A stretch of 64,000 bases of DNA. Origin: Pohlia nutans. Lineage: Eukaryota; Streptophyta; Bryopsida; Bryales; Mniaceae. Below, in pieces: positions 11,054 through 22,855 of the stretch (positions are counted from its first letter, which is position 1; each line of letters begins with the position of its first letter). Under the pieces are notes generated by a model. The model did not search any database. It was not told the origin of the DNA and saw only the letters and a program-made list of their open reading frames with translations. The stretch spans positions 806,001-870,000 of the forward strand of contig CM040088.1 in assembly GCA_022496805.1 (NCBI GenBank), in the 5' to 3' direction. The position numbers were made by a program, and so were the translations under genes.

Positions 11054-11608
11054 TCAGGGTGCTCCAGCATCCGTGGTTCGATGCAATTTGAGTTCTGTGG
11101 CAGCTTTAGAACTGTCATCGATCATCAAGGCCTGAAACTCCTGCAAGCTCAGGACCCGGTCGCCGTTTTCATCGGCCCCGGAGATCATGCCTCGGCATTC
11201 CTGCAGCGAGTACCCGAATCCCACCAGCACGTGGTGCAGCTCCTCGGCGGAGATGAAGCCATCTCTGTCTGCATCAAACTTTTGGAACGCCGCCACCAGA
11301 GCTGCAGCATCATCGTTGTTTTCTGGCTGGTCTGAATTATTCATGTCGATGGCTCGCGTGTTCAAGTCGATGAACTCGTGGAGGTTCAAGCAACCATCGC
11401 CGTCGGCGTCCACGTCTCGAATCAGCTTCACAAGGTCGTCTTCTGCCACAGTAATCCCTTCCCCACTCAGTGAGCGCACCACTGTCGCCACCTCCTGCAC
11501 AGACAGCTTGCCATCGCCATTCAGGTCGAAGAACTGGAATGCGTCCGTCAGCTCTTTCACTAAGTGTCTGGATACAGTCTTCGAATCCGTAACTCCATTA
11601 AACGCCAT
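11054..11608 (-). CDS. Calmodulin-like protein with four EF-hands (CML), paralog of the gene at 7496
   Basis: Intronless 184-residue EF-hand protein starting at MAFNGVTDS. The frame is open upstream to 11707, but that part has no EF-hand features. Loops are DLNGDGKLSVQE, DADGDGCLNLHE, DADRDGFISAEE and DENGDRVLSLQE; position 6 of the fourth loop is Arg instead of Gly. It shares VKELTDAFQFFDLNGDGK-like, VVRSL, EFIDLNTRAI and FISAEELHHVLVGFG segments with the plus-strand CML, so the two are local duplicates in inverted, tail-to-tail arrangement about 3 kb apart. It has a longer C-terminal tail (DDSSKAATELKLHRTTDAGAP) than its partner. The role is a calcium sensor; targets are unknown. GC-rich coding DNA contrasts with the surroundings. 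Confidence 0.93.
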   Translation of the reverse strand: MAFNGVTDSKTVSRHLVKELTDAFQFFDLNGDGKLSVQEVATVVRSLSGEGITVAEDDLVKLIRDVDADGDGCLNLHEFIDLNTRAIDMNNSDQPENNDDAAALVAAFQKFDADRDGFISAEELHHVLVGFGYSLQECRGMISGADENGDRVLSLQEFQALMIDDSSKAATELKLHRTTDAGAP

Positions 11609-12118
11609 TGAATTTCTACGAACCCTAAAAACATCGACCTCCCAAGATACATCGACAATATATGTGTTAACGCAAAAGAACGAATTAACTGGGATCAGAT
11701 CCTGCAAGTAGACTGTCCGTGAATGCGCGTCGACAATAGCTTGCAGGAATGACTAGACTTTGAGTGACTCGTACCTTACGGCCAATTTCAGTTACGGAAT
11801 GATTCCTTTGCAGAACGCCACGTAGGATTTCATACCATTCTCAGCCACTGGAAGCGTGCCACCTGGCACTGAAAATTTTAGGTAGAACCAGTTTGAAGTA
11901 ATTAATCGTGTACGAAACTAAGTTTTCTGACCGTAGACGAATCATTACGTTGTTGGTGCCGACAATTGCTACTGGTGGGTGCAATTTAGATTCGATGTCA
12001 GGTCCACTAGACGTGGAAGGAAAGAACGAACGAAGATGCGTTGTGTAACTTTGTTCACCGTGGTATCTACGTCATGCTCTGGAATGTTCTGAGCTGAATT
12101 ATGCTGATGCGGTTGGTT
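11609..12118. other. Upstream region of the minus-strand CML
   Basis: No gene on either strand. Probable promoter and leader for the gene that starts at 11608. No TATA box could be assigned with confidence. Confidence 0.4.
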
Positions 12119-12122
12119 TTAA

Positions 12123-12665
12123 CTCCTAAAGGACCATAGCTGATTTTTTCAAGTTTGGTTAGCTCAGTGTGTAATGAGTATTGATTCTCAATTTTTGAAA
12201 TTTTTTGGGGTGATTCTACTCTTTGTAACGAAGAGGGGATGGTAATTTGCGTACATAGGTGATGTATAGGTCAAAAGATACAATCATGCAAAAGTGAAAA
12301 ACCTAATTGCGGGCAACTCTTGAAAATTTGCATACAATGAGCTATGCATCTGAATTTTTGTACACAATGAGTTAACACCCCCACATACACAACTGCCAAA
12401 TTCATTTTATCAAATTTGATTTTGGGCATTTCAGAAAAGTTTCAAATTCCGGGCCAAAAATAAAAGTGCAACCAACTTTGTAGCTTATAATCTTGCTATT
12501 GAAGAACCCTGAACGGTTGAAAATTTGTAGGAGTGAATAAATTCAAGTTGGTTGAAATATTCTACGGTTGGATTGGTCAAAAACTATTTGCCATTTTCTG
12601 AGAAGGGGTACTTTTAGGTAGCTTTGGAGTGTTTGGAGAGAAACATAGTGGTGGTTCTTTAGGGA
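12123..12665. mobile_element. TTAA-flanked element (543 bp)
   Basis: TTAA at 12119-12122 and 12666-12669 bracket ends CTCCTAAAGGACCA and GTTCTTTAGGGA, a diverged form of the CCCCTAAAGGACCA termini. No transposase frame. The ends are weaker than in the long copies, so this is an older insertion. Confidence 0.65.
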
Positions 12666-12669
12666 TTAA

Positions 12670-14005
12670 AAGTGCCATGAGATGTGGAAGAAAAAGATCA
12701 AGAAGTTTACAGTACATCTTGATTACACCACATCAAGAAGGGTTTACAGTACCAATGGACTACATAACCAGGGAGCTTCCGGAGTGCTAAGCAGGTTATG
12801 GGACATTATGTAAGTTTTTTGCATTAATCTGCAATGTTTAGATTTGTAATATTGGTTCATCAAAGGGCTCATAAAGAGGAGAGGAATTGTGAGTTCTAAT
12901 GAAATAGTTGTATTTCAAGACTTAGTTGTTTACAAATAGTTGTATTGAAACTTGAACTTGACATCATATGTGATTTGAACTTGTATAGATTGAACATGGC
13001 TCTCAGCAAAGGAACTTAATTCTATTAATTCTATTTAGTATCTAATACACAACTTCGTAGGTTAATGTTAATTCAATTCTTATGGATTAGTGTATCTGTT
13101 CATGAACACAATTTACTTGCTTTGGAATTTTTTGATTGCTCACTTGCGAGTCACTATTCAATGGTGGTTCCAAGATACAAATTTCAAAAAGGATTCATTT
13201 CCTCTAACACACACAAATTAGACGTAGATGACACCAAATAGAATGAAGTGTAGCTTGGTGCTCAGCAGAAACAAAAAAGAATACCGTGCACTGACACAGG
13301 TTAAAGTAGCACATTACTCCAATATTTTTTGGATTGCTTCTCTTATTCAGAAGCCCAATTAACTGAAATTCAAGTAGCACATTACGTGGCCTTTGACTTC
13401 AAAGAATCTCACCCAACTGGGAGCCTTGACAACATGTCTGATTCTTGATATTTACATCAGAGTGATGCAAGATTGAATTAAGTGTGCAAAGATTACAAAT
13501 TGAAAATGAACTGTCAATGAATGAAGATGGTGATCACATTCTCAACTAGAAGAATGCTTAATGCTGGTCCCATTCCCCATCTCACTAAATGGAGATACGA
13601 TCTCCTCAAAGTCCTTCATTTAGTGTTTTCATTTAGTGTCCTTCATTTTTTATGCGTTGACTCGAGATGAAAAATGGGAAAACCAGTTCAATTTGTATGG
13701 AAAATGCACAAAAAACTTTTGTTACATTAGAAGTCTTTTATGTACATTGTTTGTTACCACTTAAATCCAAGCTCCTCACATTAAGTAATTAAGCTACCTC
13801 TTTAGTGCAATCACACTAAGAAATAAGTTATATAACCTCAATCACGTAGCTTTACAGCTACACTACAAAAAGAGAAATAGTCTCTTGTAGCACGTTGTAG
13901 CTGCTTGTTTACAATTCTCCACCTTACATACTAAAATTTTGAGTGGTCAAAGATGTACTGTCATCATAACATTCTAACTAATCAGTTCCACTCTCCACTG
14001 TAATG
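12670..14005. other. AT-rich intergenic DNA, no gene seen
   Basis: A small hairpin (cactaaatggagatacgatc region, 13584-13645) and scattered short inverted repeats are present. No coding or RNA gene was recognised. Confidence 0.45.
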
Positions 14006-14009
14006 TTAA

Positions 14010-14241
14010 CCCCTAAAGGACCAAGGATTCCTGGTTTTAAAATGACAAATGCAATCAATCATATCGTGAAAAATGTAATCCAGATGGGACTAAATTTTAC
14101 ATCACTAGAATCAGTGAGAAACATTGCATGTGTTGGTAATAAATAAATGAATCTTAAACAAAAAGAAGTCCACACAATACTTACTCAAAACTACTTAATT
14201 AAAACCATGAGGGTTGATCTGGGCTTCTGGTCCTTTAGGGG
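14010..14241. mobile_element. Short TTAA-flanked MITE (232 bp)
   Basis: Well-kept ends CCCCTAAAGGACCA and TGGTCCTTTAGGGG inside TTAA 14006-14009 and 14242-14245. The interior (tggttttaaaatgacaaatg, catcactagaatca) differs from the long family but matches the worn copy at 26254-26470, so it defines a second subfamily with the same ends. Confidence 0.8.
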
Positions 14242-14450
14242 TTAAGAATTCTTTTATTCCAAACAACAATATGTTGTTTATGTTCTAACGTCATTAGGTT
14301 TTTTACAAGAGAGTACCATATACATAATCCCAATAGTGAATGTAAACCTTTACATATTTCTTTTTGATTGCCTTGTATAGTGGAGAATTGTGAAGTAGGG
14401 CGAAACTCTTACAAGTGTTATAGAACGCTATGATATGTTACTGCTCCAGG

Positions 14451-14619
14451 AACTACTAGTGAAGGTGTCGCTTCTCACTTGTGAGAATCTCGAACAGTGT
14501 CAAAGTTCACTCTGCACACGAATCGCACTCACCAAGTCTTGAGCGCCTTGGCAGTGAGTGCGAAGTGGCGCCGTTTGACTAACTGAAACAGTGAAAAGTG
14601 ACGCCTTCTCCTTGTAGTG
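14451..14619. mobile_element. CACTA-like MITE, copy 1
   Basis: Ends read (aa)CTACTAGTGAAGGTGTCGCTTCTCAC and GTGAAAAGTGACGCC-TTCTCCTTGTAGTG, an imperfect inverted repeat of about 28 bp of the CACTACAAG type used by the CACTA (En/Spm) superfamily. The interior carries the agtgagtgcgaagtggcgcc block seen in the other copies. No clean target duplication found. Confidence 0.6.
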
Positions 14620-15506
14620 AGGATTTCTTGGAAACTTGACAATCCCATCTTTTATGTTCATGTTCGGTGTGGAGAGTGAATGCATTGACATGTCCTACGC
14701 TCACTCTTCTGCATACAGATAATTAATGAATCTTCTATCTCCACTACTAAACAACGGATCTTCCGTACCAAAGAATAGTCTTGAGAAATAACTCCCGGCT
14801 CTTTATGATGCTGGCATATATTAAGAATCTGTTTGTTCAAAGTTCCACTTCAAAGTCCACATGATAATGAGAGTGACACAAGAAGTGACATAGATACCCC
14901 ATTTAATAAAGGAGCATCTCTTATGTTAGCAGTCTGTTTGTCATGGGCTTCTCCTACATCTTCTAGAAAATAATTAACCCTAGGATTTGATTGATTCAGT
15001 AGACTCTCTTCAATTCTCTCTCACACAAAGCTCTAGGCCTCATTCAGCACCATTATCTTAGGGTTGTATCTTACATCAAAAGATGAGATCAATAACTTAG
15101 CAACTATCAAAACACAATCAAGTCTGGATTTTAAAGGAGAATCTTTGTCAATGGTAGGTTACTTCATGATTTCAGCTTTGAAAAACAGTAGAATATAATT
15201 GGAGTGTCAGAAAATTACTGGGTTAAATTTCTCTGAGAGGCTAATCATCTCATGGAAAAATAATTGACATATGCCCACCTAGATTGGGGATCAGAAAAAA
15301 GTATCCCTTTCAGATTCGTCTACCTTTCAACATAGAACAGCAATGGCAGGCACAATCAGAAGTCCAACCGGCAACTGAAATCAAATTGCTCTCAAAAGTG
15401 TCCGTCTTGTAGGGATCGATTGTTTCCAAAGGCTCCACATTTCTCATAAGCTTAAAAAAAAAAAAGTTATGGTGCATCATTCCAGTGACACACATGGGCA
15501 CATAAC
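14620..15506. other. Intergenic DNA between CACTA-like MITEs
   Basis: No supported gene. The short minus-strand frames near 14500-14840 and 15310-15501 run partly through repeat sequence and match nothing I know. Confidence 0.45.
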
Positions 15507-15676
15507 GTTACAAGAAGAAGGCGTCGCTTTTCACTCGGTAGGTGAGTCAAACGGCGCCACTTTGCACTCACTGCCCAATCGCTCAAGACTTGGTGAGTGC
15601 GATTTGTCACGTAGGACAAGTGTGTACAGTGAACTCTGACAATGTTCTGAGTGAGAAGCGACGCCTTTGCTAGTAA
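15507..15676. mobile_element. CACTA-like MITE, copy 2 (opposite orientation)
   Basis: It starts GTTACAAGAAGAAGGCGTCG and ends AAGCGACGCCTTTGCTAGTA; both ends are related to copy 1 but swapped, so the element is inverted. The shared internal block gagtcaaacggcgccacttt is present. Confidence 0.6.
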
Positions 15677-15705
15677 TGTAAGGGTTCACTTGTAACGAGA
15701 GCACT

Positions 15706-15844
15706 CACTACAAACTAACCCATCGTTTCTTATTTCCAATCTTGAGTGAACTGTAGAGGCTTGTCCTATGTGACATTCCGCACTCACCTCCTCTGAAATT
15801 TCACTCAAAAACCAAATGAGAAACGACACCTGCTCCCTGTAGTG
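15706..15844. mobile_element. CACTA-like MITE, copy 3
   Basis: Ends CACTACAAACTAACCCATCG and GAAACGACACCTGC..TGTAGTG form an imperfect terminal inverted repeat beginning with CACTA. About 139 bp, no coding content, 30 bp from copy 2. Confidence 0.5.
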
Positions 15845-16530
15845 AATCAGAAGAACATATATCTATGATGACCAAACATAACATAACCTCAACATTAAGC
15901 ACTTACAATTCTACAAGTAGGAGGCAATTATTCAAGAAGAGGAGCTGTCTTGTAAGACTGACCTTGTTTGGTTGACTTTTATCATTAGATCACCTGCAAT
16001 TGCAGCAACTCGATGAGATTGTGTTAAGTAATTTCAATATGAAGCCCAGTTGTGGAAAGAGATCATCTCCTGTACCAACTTGTGTAGCGTAGTATATACA
16101 AGAGTATGTTTTGGGGAGGGCCTTGTATAGCATTTGTCTCAAAGATGTGCATTACTTGGTATTTTTGGAAGGGTATCAAGTAATATTCATATTCTTTGAA
16201 TATCAGTGAATATTATAAGAATATCTTGTCATTTTGAAATATATTCTTGAAATATTTATTAAATGTATTCCTCCATCCCTGTATCAGCTCTAGAAAAACC
16301 ATAATGTATTCAAAGTTTTAGATGAAAAAGAACTATTGAAATCCTTAATTTTAATTCATGTCATTTCTAATATTTTGGCAGAGTGCACTGCCCCAAGAAT
16401 ATGTACTATTTTCACAACCGAGCTTCAAATTTGAACATTTGAAGTAGCCGAGACAAGAGCAGAAACGACAATGCCAAATCCGTTGTTCAAGTAATTGAAT
16501 CACTATCTTATTGGTTAGTGAGAAGTAAAC
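15845..16530. other. AT-rich intergenic DNA, no gene seen
   Basis: No coding, RNA or clear repeat signal. Confidence 0.45.
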
Positions 16531-16532
16531 TA

Positions 16533-16829
16533 CTCCCTCCGTTTCATGATAAGAGTCCAAAACCACATATTTTCTTGCGTCAATTTATTGTGTCTTTGCG
16601 TCGATTTATTAAGAGTCCACATTCATTGTGTTGCCTTCCTACATTGACTCCTACTCATTCATTGTGTTGCATGCCTACATTGACTTCCTACGTTTTTCAT
16701 CCCTTTCTATCGAGACACATGTTTCCAAAAGTTGTCATTGCAGGTTCATTTCTTTCAACATGGGCTCTATTTTCGTCTTAAATCTCAAATTTTTCTGCAA
16801 AGTGGACTCTTGTTATGAAACGGAGGGAG
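16533..16829. mobile_element. Stowaway-like MITE (Tc1/mariner type)
   Basis: Terminal inverted repeats CTCCCTCCGTTTCATGATAA and its mirror TTGTTATGAAACGGAGGGAG are flanked by TA at 16531-16532 and 16830-16831. CTCCCTCCGT with a TA duplication is the classic plant Stowaway end. At 297 bp it is non-autonomous; the 87- and 68-codon frames inside are artefacts of the element. Confidence 0.92.
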
Positions 16830-17194
16830 TATAACCTATAATCCTTATACTTATTCTAAACCCTTGAATCAACTAAAAAGTACACAAAAGTACACAATGG
16901 AACGTTTTTGATTGTGTTGAAAGACTTGACATTATGTTAGATAATGTCCTCGAGCGTCCTACCTGTAGGATATTATCTAGTCCATAACGAGTTAACAACC
17001 AAGCGTTTCTAAGTTAGATGGCAAGTTCCATCTCAATTAGTTCTGGAGCAAGACCTTCAGTACCGTTCCCCTGTTTGTTTGTTGACGTCTGATTATGTGT
17101 GAACTGCCTGCCATTTTTGAGTATTAACAGCTATCATGGAGTCAGAATGATAATTAAAACTGCTCAACATTTTTTGTCCTACTACCGTACTACC

Positions 17195-17416
17195 ATAGCA
17201 GGGTCGCCAAAATAATAATAATAATAATAATAATAAATTATGAGGACAAAGAAACGAAAATATAATAAATTGTTTTAAACTATATTTTTCTAATTCTAAG
17301 TCATTTTGGGTCATTTTTACTCAAAAACGAAAATCATTAAAATGTGTTTTTAGTGGACGAACCTTATTTTTCTAAAAATAACAAATATTCATTCGCAGGG
17401 TGGCAACCCTGCCATG
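17195..17416. mobile_element. hAT-like MITE with GTACTAC flanks
   Basis: Ends CATAGCAGGGTCGCCA and TGGCAACCCTGCCATG form a 16-bp inverted repeat with mismatches. The flanks are gtactacc (17187-17194) and gtactaca (17417-17424), an 8-bp duplication with one difference. It contains an (AAT)n run at 17209-17236. Related ends occur at 20427-20626 and 48718-48944. Confidence 0.65.
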
Positions 17417-17424
17417 GTACTACA

Positions 17425-18765
17425 GTACAGCAATGGCATTCAAAATTTTGTACGTGAGTCCTTTGAGGCAAAGATTACATGGAGAACAAGTGTCAGAACT
17501 CACATCATGAATTGCTTGATCTCCTTTGAACTCCAACTGCGAGTGACATCACATTACTTGCTTTAATCAACCTCGAAGAGCATGCACACCTCTACTCCTG
17601 TATCCACCCTACGTATGTCTCTAATAAATTATATATTTTGTTTCATTTTTATGTATATTATAATATAATTTTAAAAATATATAATATCTCTAAAGAATGA
17701 AAGGAAGTTGTGAATATGGTGCTCAAAAATGAGAAAAAAAAACCTGGTCCTGATGGAGGAACCAGTGTCAAAGCTGCTGTAATGCACGCGAGTGTGGGTC
17801 CATACAACAGAAGCGGTTTGAATGGAAATGGGAAGCAAAGGCATGAACGTTGCAAGTCAAAGTGCATACAGTATGTGCATGTACATGCCATATGATATGA
17901 TCCATCCAATGAAGACTGGGTCAACTAAGACATCATAACACTATGGCAACTAACTAAAGGGCAGAATCAACTAATAAAGTGCGTTGAAAGGGGAGCAGAT
18001 TTCTCCTGGGCACTGGAAAGGTAGGGATTTATATTGACCATTTTGATGAATCCTGATTACAAGTGTGGACTCACTGTGGACTCTCCTTGGGGCCCATAGT
18101 CGGAGTATCTCCATCACTGCACTCCAAATCCAGTCACGCGCTATAAGTCCAATCTCGACTTAACCCTTAACCCCTCACCCTAAATGCTCAAACGATCCTT
18201 TTCTGGTCGCTGTCTGAATCTAGCGGGCGCTAGGAAAAAAACCAAGTTTTTGAAAAATATAAAATTAAAATTAATTATTTTTAATTTAAAAATATTCACA
18301 CCTGGATGACATATTTTTAAATAGATAAATTAATTTTCATGTTTTTATGCTTCGGGGGAAAAATCGCCAAAAATCAACATTTGTAGGCATTGTAGTACAA
18401 AATAAATAATATTTTTAATTCTTCAAATTAATCATTTCAAATAACACATATTTAGATATACTTCATACCAAAAATTGGTACCAAAATGACGTCATTGGAT
18501 ATTTTAAACAAATGTTTTGGATTTGGGACAAATTCTGATTTTTGTACCAAAAGTCTTTTTTTAAATCTTTAAAACTCTTCAATTTTTATGTGAATTTTTT
18601 TTGTGTACTTCATGAATATAGGAAATCAAAACCACATCCGGTTGATTCATTTTTTATTTTGTTTTGAAGAGGGACTCATTCAAAGTTGCCATAGGGGTCG
18701 ATTTCAAAGTTAAAAGGGCTTTTTAGGTACCCATATCAGACCCATATCAGACCATTGCCCTTTAA
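17425..18765. other. Intergenic DNA, no gene seen
   Basis: Around 18160-18230 lies ttaacccctcaccctaaatgc with agcgggcgctagg, resembling one end of the TTAA-type elements (compare the complement of 5161-5217). The partner end was not located. Confidence 0.4.
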
Positions 18766-18960
18766 ATTGTCATGAAAACTTGATAAATTATAATATTTGA
18801 TACAAATCTTGATATGTTGTAGACACAAGATGCATAACACATACAATTAAATTTTGATAAGAAAATTAACCTTTTTACCTATTTTATCAAAACTTGTGTA
18901 CTACAACATATCAAAATTTGGATCGAATATTCTAATTTATCAAGTTTTCATGACAATTTT
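18766..18960. repeat. Fold-back element with about 65-bp arms
   Basis: The left arm begins aattgtcatgaaaacttgat and ends atatgttgtagacacaag. The right arm is its complement, cttgtgtactacaacatatc to tatcaagttttcatgacaat. The loop is about 65 bp. Arms match closely with a few mismatches. It would form a strong RNA hairpin if transcribed. Confidence 0.75.
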
Positions 18961-19239
18961 ATTAAAAACCAAAATTACATATCATTACGGGGGCTATTGT
19001 ATTGTACATCAAATGTGTTTTTCCCATACTGTAAATAGACGACAAGTACAATTTTTGAGCAAAGCAAAGAGACCGTAGGTGCTACGTTCAAGAGTGTTGT
19101 GTATTGGGCTTATAGCAAAGCATTTCCAATACACTAGAGTTATCCATAAAATAAAATGGGGGTATCATGACTATTGGCCAGAGTTTGCAGTCTTCAATTA
19201 GTATTTTTTGTACTTTTCAGTCACAAGCCACCAAACGCT

Positions 19240-19400
19240 TACTTTGAATGAGCATGAAGGTTGGTGTGGAGGCATTGATAGATTCCCACTTGGGAACTTG
19301 AGTGCAGTGTGGGGGAGCTTCTTTTGCATTGGTGAGGTGCAAGGTTTGAATCTCCCTAACAACACAAAGCCTTGTGATTGGTCAGAAAAAAAAAGAGTCA
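19240..19400 (+). repeat. SINE-like repeat, copy 1
   Basis: A tRNA-like B-box (GGTTTGAATCTC, 19343-19354) is followed by an A-rich end (gattggtcagaaaaaaaaa). Related copies at 22690-22855 and 63210-63380 share gtgattggt plus an A-run and the gagtctccct..acaacgcaa block. The A-box is not convincing, so the class is tentative. Confidence 0.5.
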
Positions 19401-19453
19401 AAACTTGTTTTCGCCACCTTTCAAGCTAAAAACTTTTGAAACTGCACTATTAA

Positions 19454-20044
19454 CTTCTAAAAGTCACAAGATGTTCTTGAAATTGACAATTTGAGAAAAA
19501 TCATTATAATGTACTATTGGAAGAATATTTTGGAATTGATATCCAAATGAAAGCTGTAGATTTTGAATTTTAAATTCCATCCGTATGGTTCGATTCACAA
19601 ATGCTATCACCAATATTTTATTGTAAGAATTGAAAGTTAAAATTTAAAAACTTATTCTAAATTTGATTACAAACAAAATATTAATATTGTTTGAGTAAAA
19701 AAATTTGAAATGGATTTGAAATGAGATATTCTTGACATGGTGATTTAAAAAAAAAATTGTGTTCCTTTTCTCTATGACCTCATTTTTGCAAGGCCTCTTT
19801 TGAACTAAAGTCAATGCAATTTTGGCTTGGTCAAAATTTTACATACTTATACGTTTCTAATTCGTTTTTAATTTAAGAAAAGTATGTACTCTAATAACAC
19901 CAAATCCAACTATTGAATAGGACAACAACTTGATGAAGGATCTCAAAAAAAAAGTTTCATGGTGAAGAGCTTCATGAAGAAGAAGATATGGATGAAAACA
20001 ATCATCTTGATCAACCCCACATGGGTCGGTTGGGCCTTTAAGGG
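19454..20044. mobile_element. TTAA-flanked element (591 bp), diverged ends
   Basis: TTAA at 19450-19453 and 20045-20048, with ends CTTCTAAAAGTCAC and GGGCCTTTAAGGG. The interior is colinear with the element starting at 63682 (ttgacaatttgagaaaaatc, ggttcgattcacaaat) and with 1640-2090. No coding frame. Confidence 0.6.
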
Positions 20045-20426
20045 TTAATATTGAAGTTTAGATAAATTGTAATGATTTGAAACTTCAAAAGTCACACCAG
20101 CGGTGCTACCAACTTTCCATCATTTTCATAATTTGTGCACACAGAAGACATGACAACTTTCAAAAAATGAAATAATGGTTTCATTTGATGCTACTCCAAA
20201 ACATAAACATAACACGGCACGCCCCTCACCCTCACCCAAAAAATAAATAATTAAAAAGAATAAAAAAAGTTTTGAAAATTTGGAGAAAGTCCAATTGCAA
20301 TGTTATTCAGACCTTCCATTATGTATTTTGAAGATGGTACCCAAAAATCAATTACTGTAACAGCTGAACTGATTACCGTATATGGGATGATTTTTGTATT
20401 AGGTTGAATAAAATCCACATGCCGTG

Positions 20427-20626
20427 CCCGGTTGTCATGGTCGGCAAAAATTAATTATAATAAGAGAAGCCCAAATTTTTACAATTTTTTTTAATTTTAA
20501 AAGAACTATTTTCTATGGTGAAAATAGAGATTTTTAGAGAATATTTATAAAATCTTAAAGCATATCCATATCATTTTGACAATTTTTTTTATTATGAAGC
20601 ATGAGTTACCAACCCTGACAGCCGGG
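20427..20626. mobile_element. MITE with CCCGGTTGTCATGGTCGG-type ends
   Basis: The left end cccggttgtcatggtcggca and right end taccaaccctgacagccggg form an imperfect inverted repeat of about 20 bp. About 200 bp and AT-rich inside. Similar in style to 17195-17416. Confidence 0.5.
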
Positions 20627-22689
20627 TACAATAATTAAAGAAAAATGAGATGTTTGTAAACTCGAAGAACAAGTCTTTTTTACAGAGGTTCTTACTTGTT
20701 GGATACCAACACCTTCATTGCTATGTTTCCGCCACAAACAAGTCCTTGTAAGGGGTCTTTCCATACATCAACCCTTGAGAGTCTACGTGAGCAAATTTTG
20801 GTTACTAGGTCATTCGAAATGGAAACCTGGTGTACTCTTTTATGTGTGTGAGGAATCACTTGAGTGCACACGAGGGGATTGATTAAAACATCAATGTACA
20901 TGATACACATACATTAGTCACATTATAATTTGATAAGAAATAGATATATGTATAGTCTTTTTAAGATGTTGAACACATGTATTTATATCGTAAGGCTTTA
21001 CAAGCTTAACTGCATTTAAGGTATAATGGATGAAATATGAACAAAAAATTGTTGATATCAGAAGCGAGATCAAAAGTCTAGTTGGTCAAAGTGGACTTAA
21101 TATGATCTTAGTGGCTGTCATAGTAAGTCTAAAAACGATCATTGCATTTGCTAACATGACTTAGTAAATAATGTTCAATCAGACATGTATGAATTACATG
21201 ATGAGGATGAAAAAGTCTTCAATGAATTTTGAAATGAAAAATAAAAATTTGATATTGTACATAACAGAAGGGAGTTTATAACAATTTATTTAATTGTTGT
21301 ATATTTAAGCTATTGGTTTAATTTATTAAAAAAAAAATCATGTATACATATATTTTGGACCCATTTTTTATAATTGAAATTTGTTTGTATACATTTGTTT
21401 TCACTGGTTAAAAATTGTATATAGGGATATTTTTCAAGGGGTCGTGAACACACGTGATGCCAAGATTTAATAAAGAGTGCACCTCCGGGGAATAGAAATA
21501 GTTCACAAACCGTGATGAATTAGTGGTTTGATTATGGCTGTCACATTTACGACCAATGATTACACACCTTATGAAAAAAAATTAATTGTCATTCACACAC
21601 TCACAATTTCCACAATTCATAAATATATACCTCCTAATTCTTAAGAATACATGATTGAATATTAACCAATATATGGATATACATCCTCAATTACAAAGTT
21701 GTATCTTGAATACATAAGATATTAATTTTCAATTTAATTTAATTTTTCTAACCTATACAATGTCTTTAACTTCATTTTCACTTCAATAAAACTACATTGA
21801 TTGTAATTATTTATTACTTTGATGAAGGTCATGTACAATACTATAAACTTCACTATATACCAAGAAGTCACCTTCACTTCATATATCCTCAACAATTCTA
21901 AAGTGCCTTTTCTGGCATTTAGAAAGCTTATTTTAAATGTCAACATTATAGATAGTTGAATGGTTGTTTTATAATTTATGAAAAAATAATAATAATAATA
22001 ATAAATAAATAAATAAAAATCTTGATTCTATTGATGATTAAAGTAAGGCACGCCAAAAATCTCATATTAAGGGGACAAAGAATAACAGTTTGAATCACTA
22101 TAATAACTTCAACCATGGATTGTTGAATTCTTTTGTCATTTTTGTACATTGAACATGTAGCATGGCAATAGATTGGTTTGGTTGAAAAACATGCTTAGTT
22201 TTACTTTATGTTTTATCAACATCATTTGAAAGGAAAGAAAACACCAAAAAACAAAAAGGATGATGAACAATATCGTAGGCACTAAAGGGTTGAACAAATT
22301 GATGAGACATGGGCAACCAGGGGATTACAATTAATTTTTAGATTGATCAAACTTCATCAACAACAAAAAATCTAGTAGATTTAGAAGGCAGGCAACTTGT
22401 TCATCCTACAATTCACTAAATATACTTCTAACCAATTGCAAGTTTCTAGTGTGAAAAAACAAAAAGAAATATATTAATTTTCAAGACAGCTTGCTAATTG
22501 TAAGAAAAAAACTAGTGTTTAGAGGAAATATTGGCTTCACCACAACTTGCTTATTTAGAGAGCCAAAAATCATTTGGAGGTAGATCTTGACATTAGAGTT
22601 ATCCGTAAAGTCAACAGGAAGGTAGTCCCTCTGCTACATTGTGTTTTCAACCTTCAAATAGAAATCGTATAGACTGTCAGGCATAAGGA
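20627..22689. other. AT-rich intergenic DNA, no gene seen
   Basis: Contains short A/T runs and (AAT)n near 21987-22016. No gene or RNA was recognised. Confidence 0.45.
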
Positions 22690-22855
22690 GCCAAGTGCTT
22701 GCTTTGGGCATGCATGTAGGTTGGTATGGAGACACGTGAAGATTTTGTAGTGGGGACTCGAGTGTGCCTTGGGGGAGCTTCTCTAGCTTCAATAAGGTGC
22801 AAAGTTTGAGTCTCCCTGACAACGCAATGCGTTGTGATTGGTAAAAAAAAGAGCC
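22690..22855 (+). repeat. SINE-like repeat, copy 2
   Basis: Colinear with 19240-19400: taggttggtatggag, ttgggggagcttct, gtttgagtctccctgacaac, then gcgttgtgattggt with an A-run. Same tentative SINE assignment. Confidence 0.5.

Noticed and set aside
16518..16834. 87- and 68-codon plus-strand frames
   Set aside because: They lie entirely within the Stowaway-like MITE, including its inverted ends.
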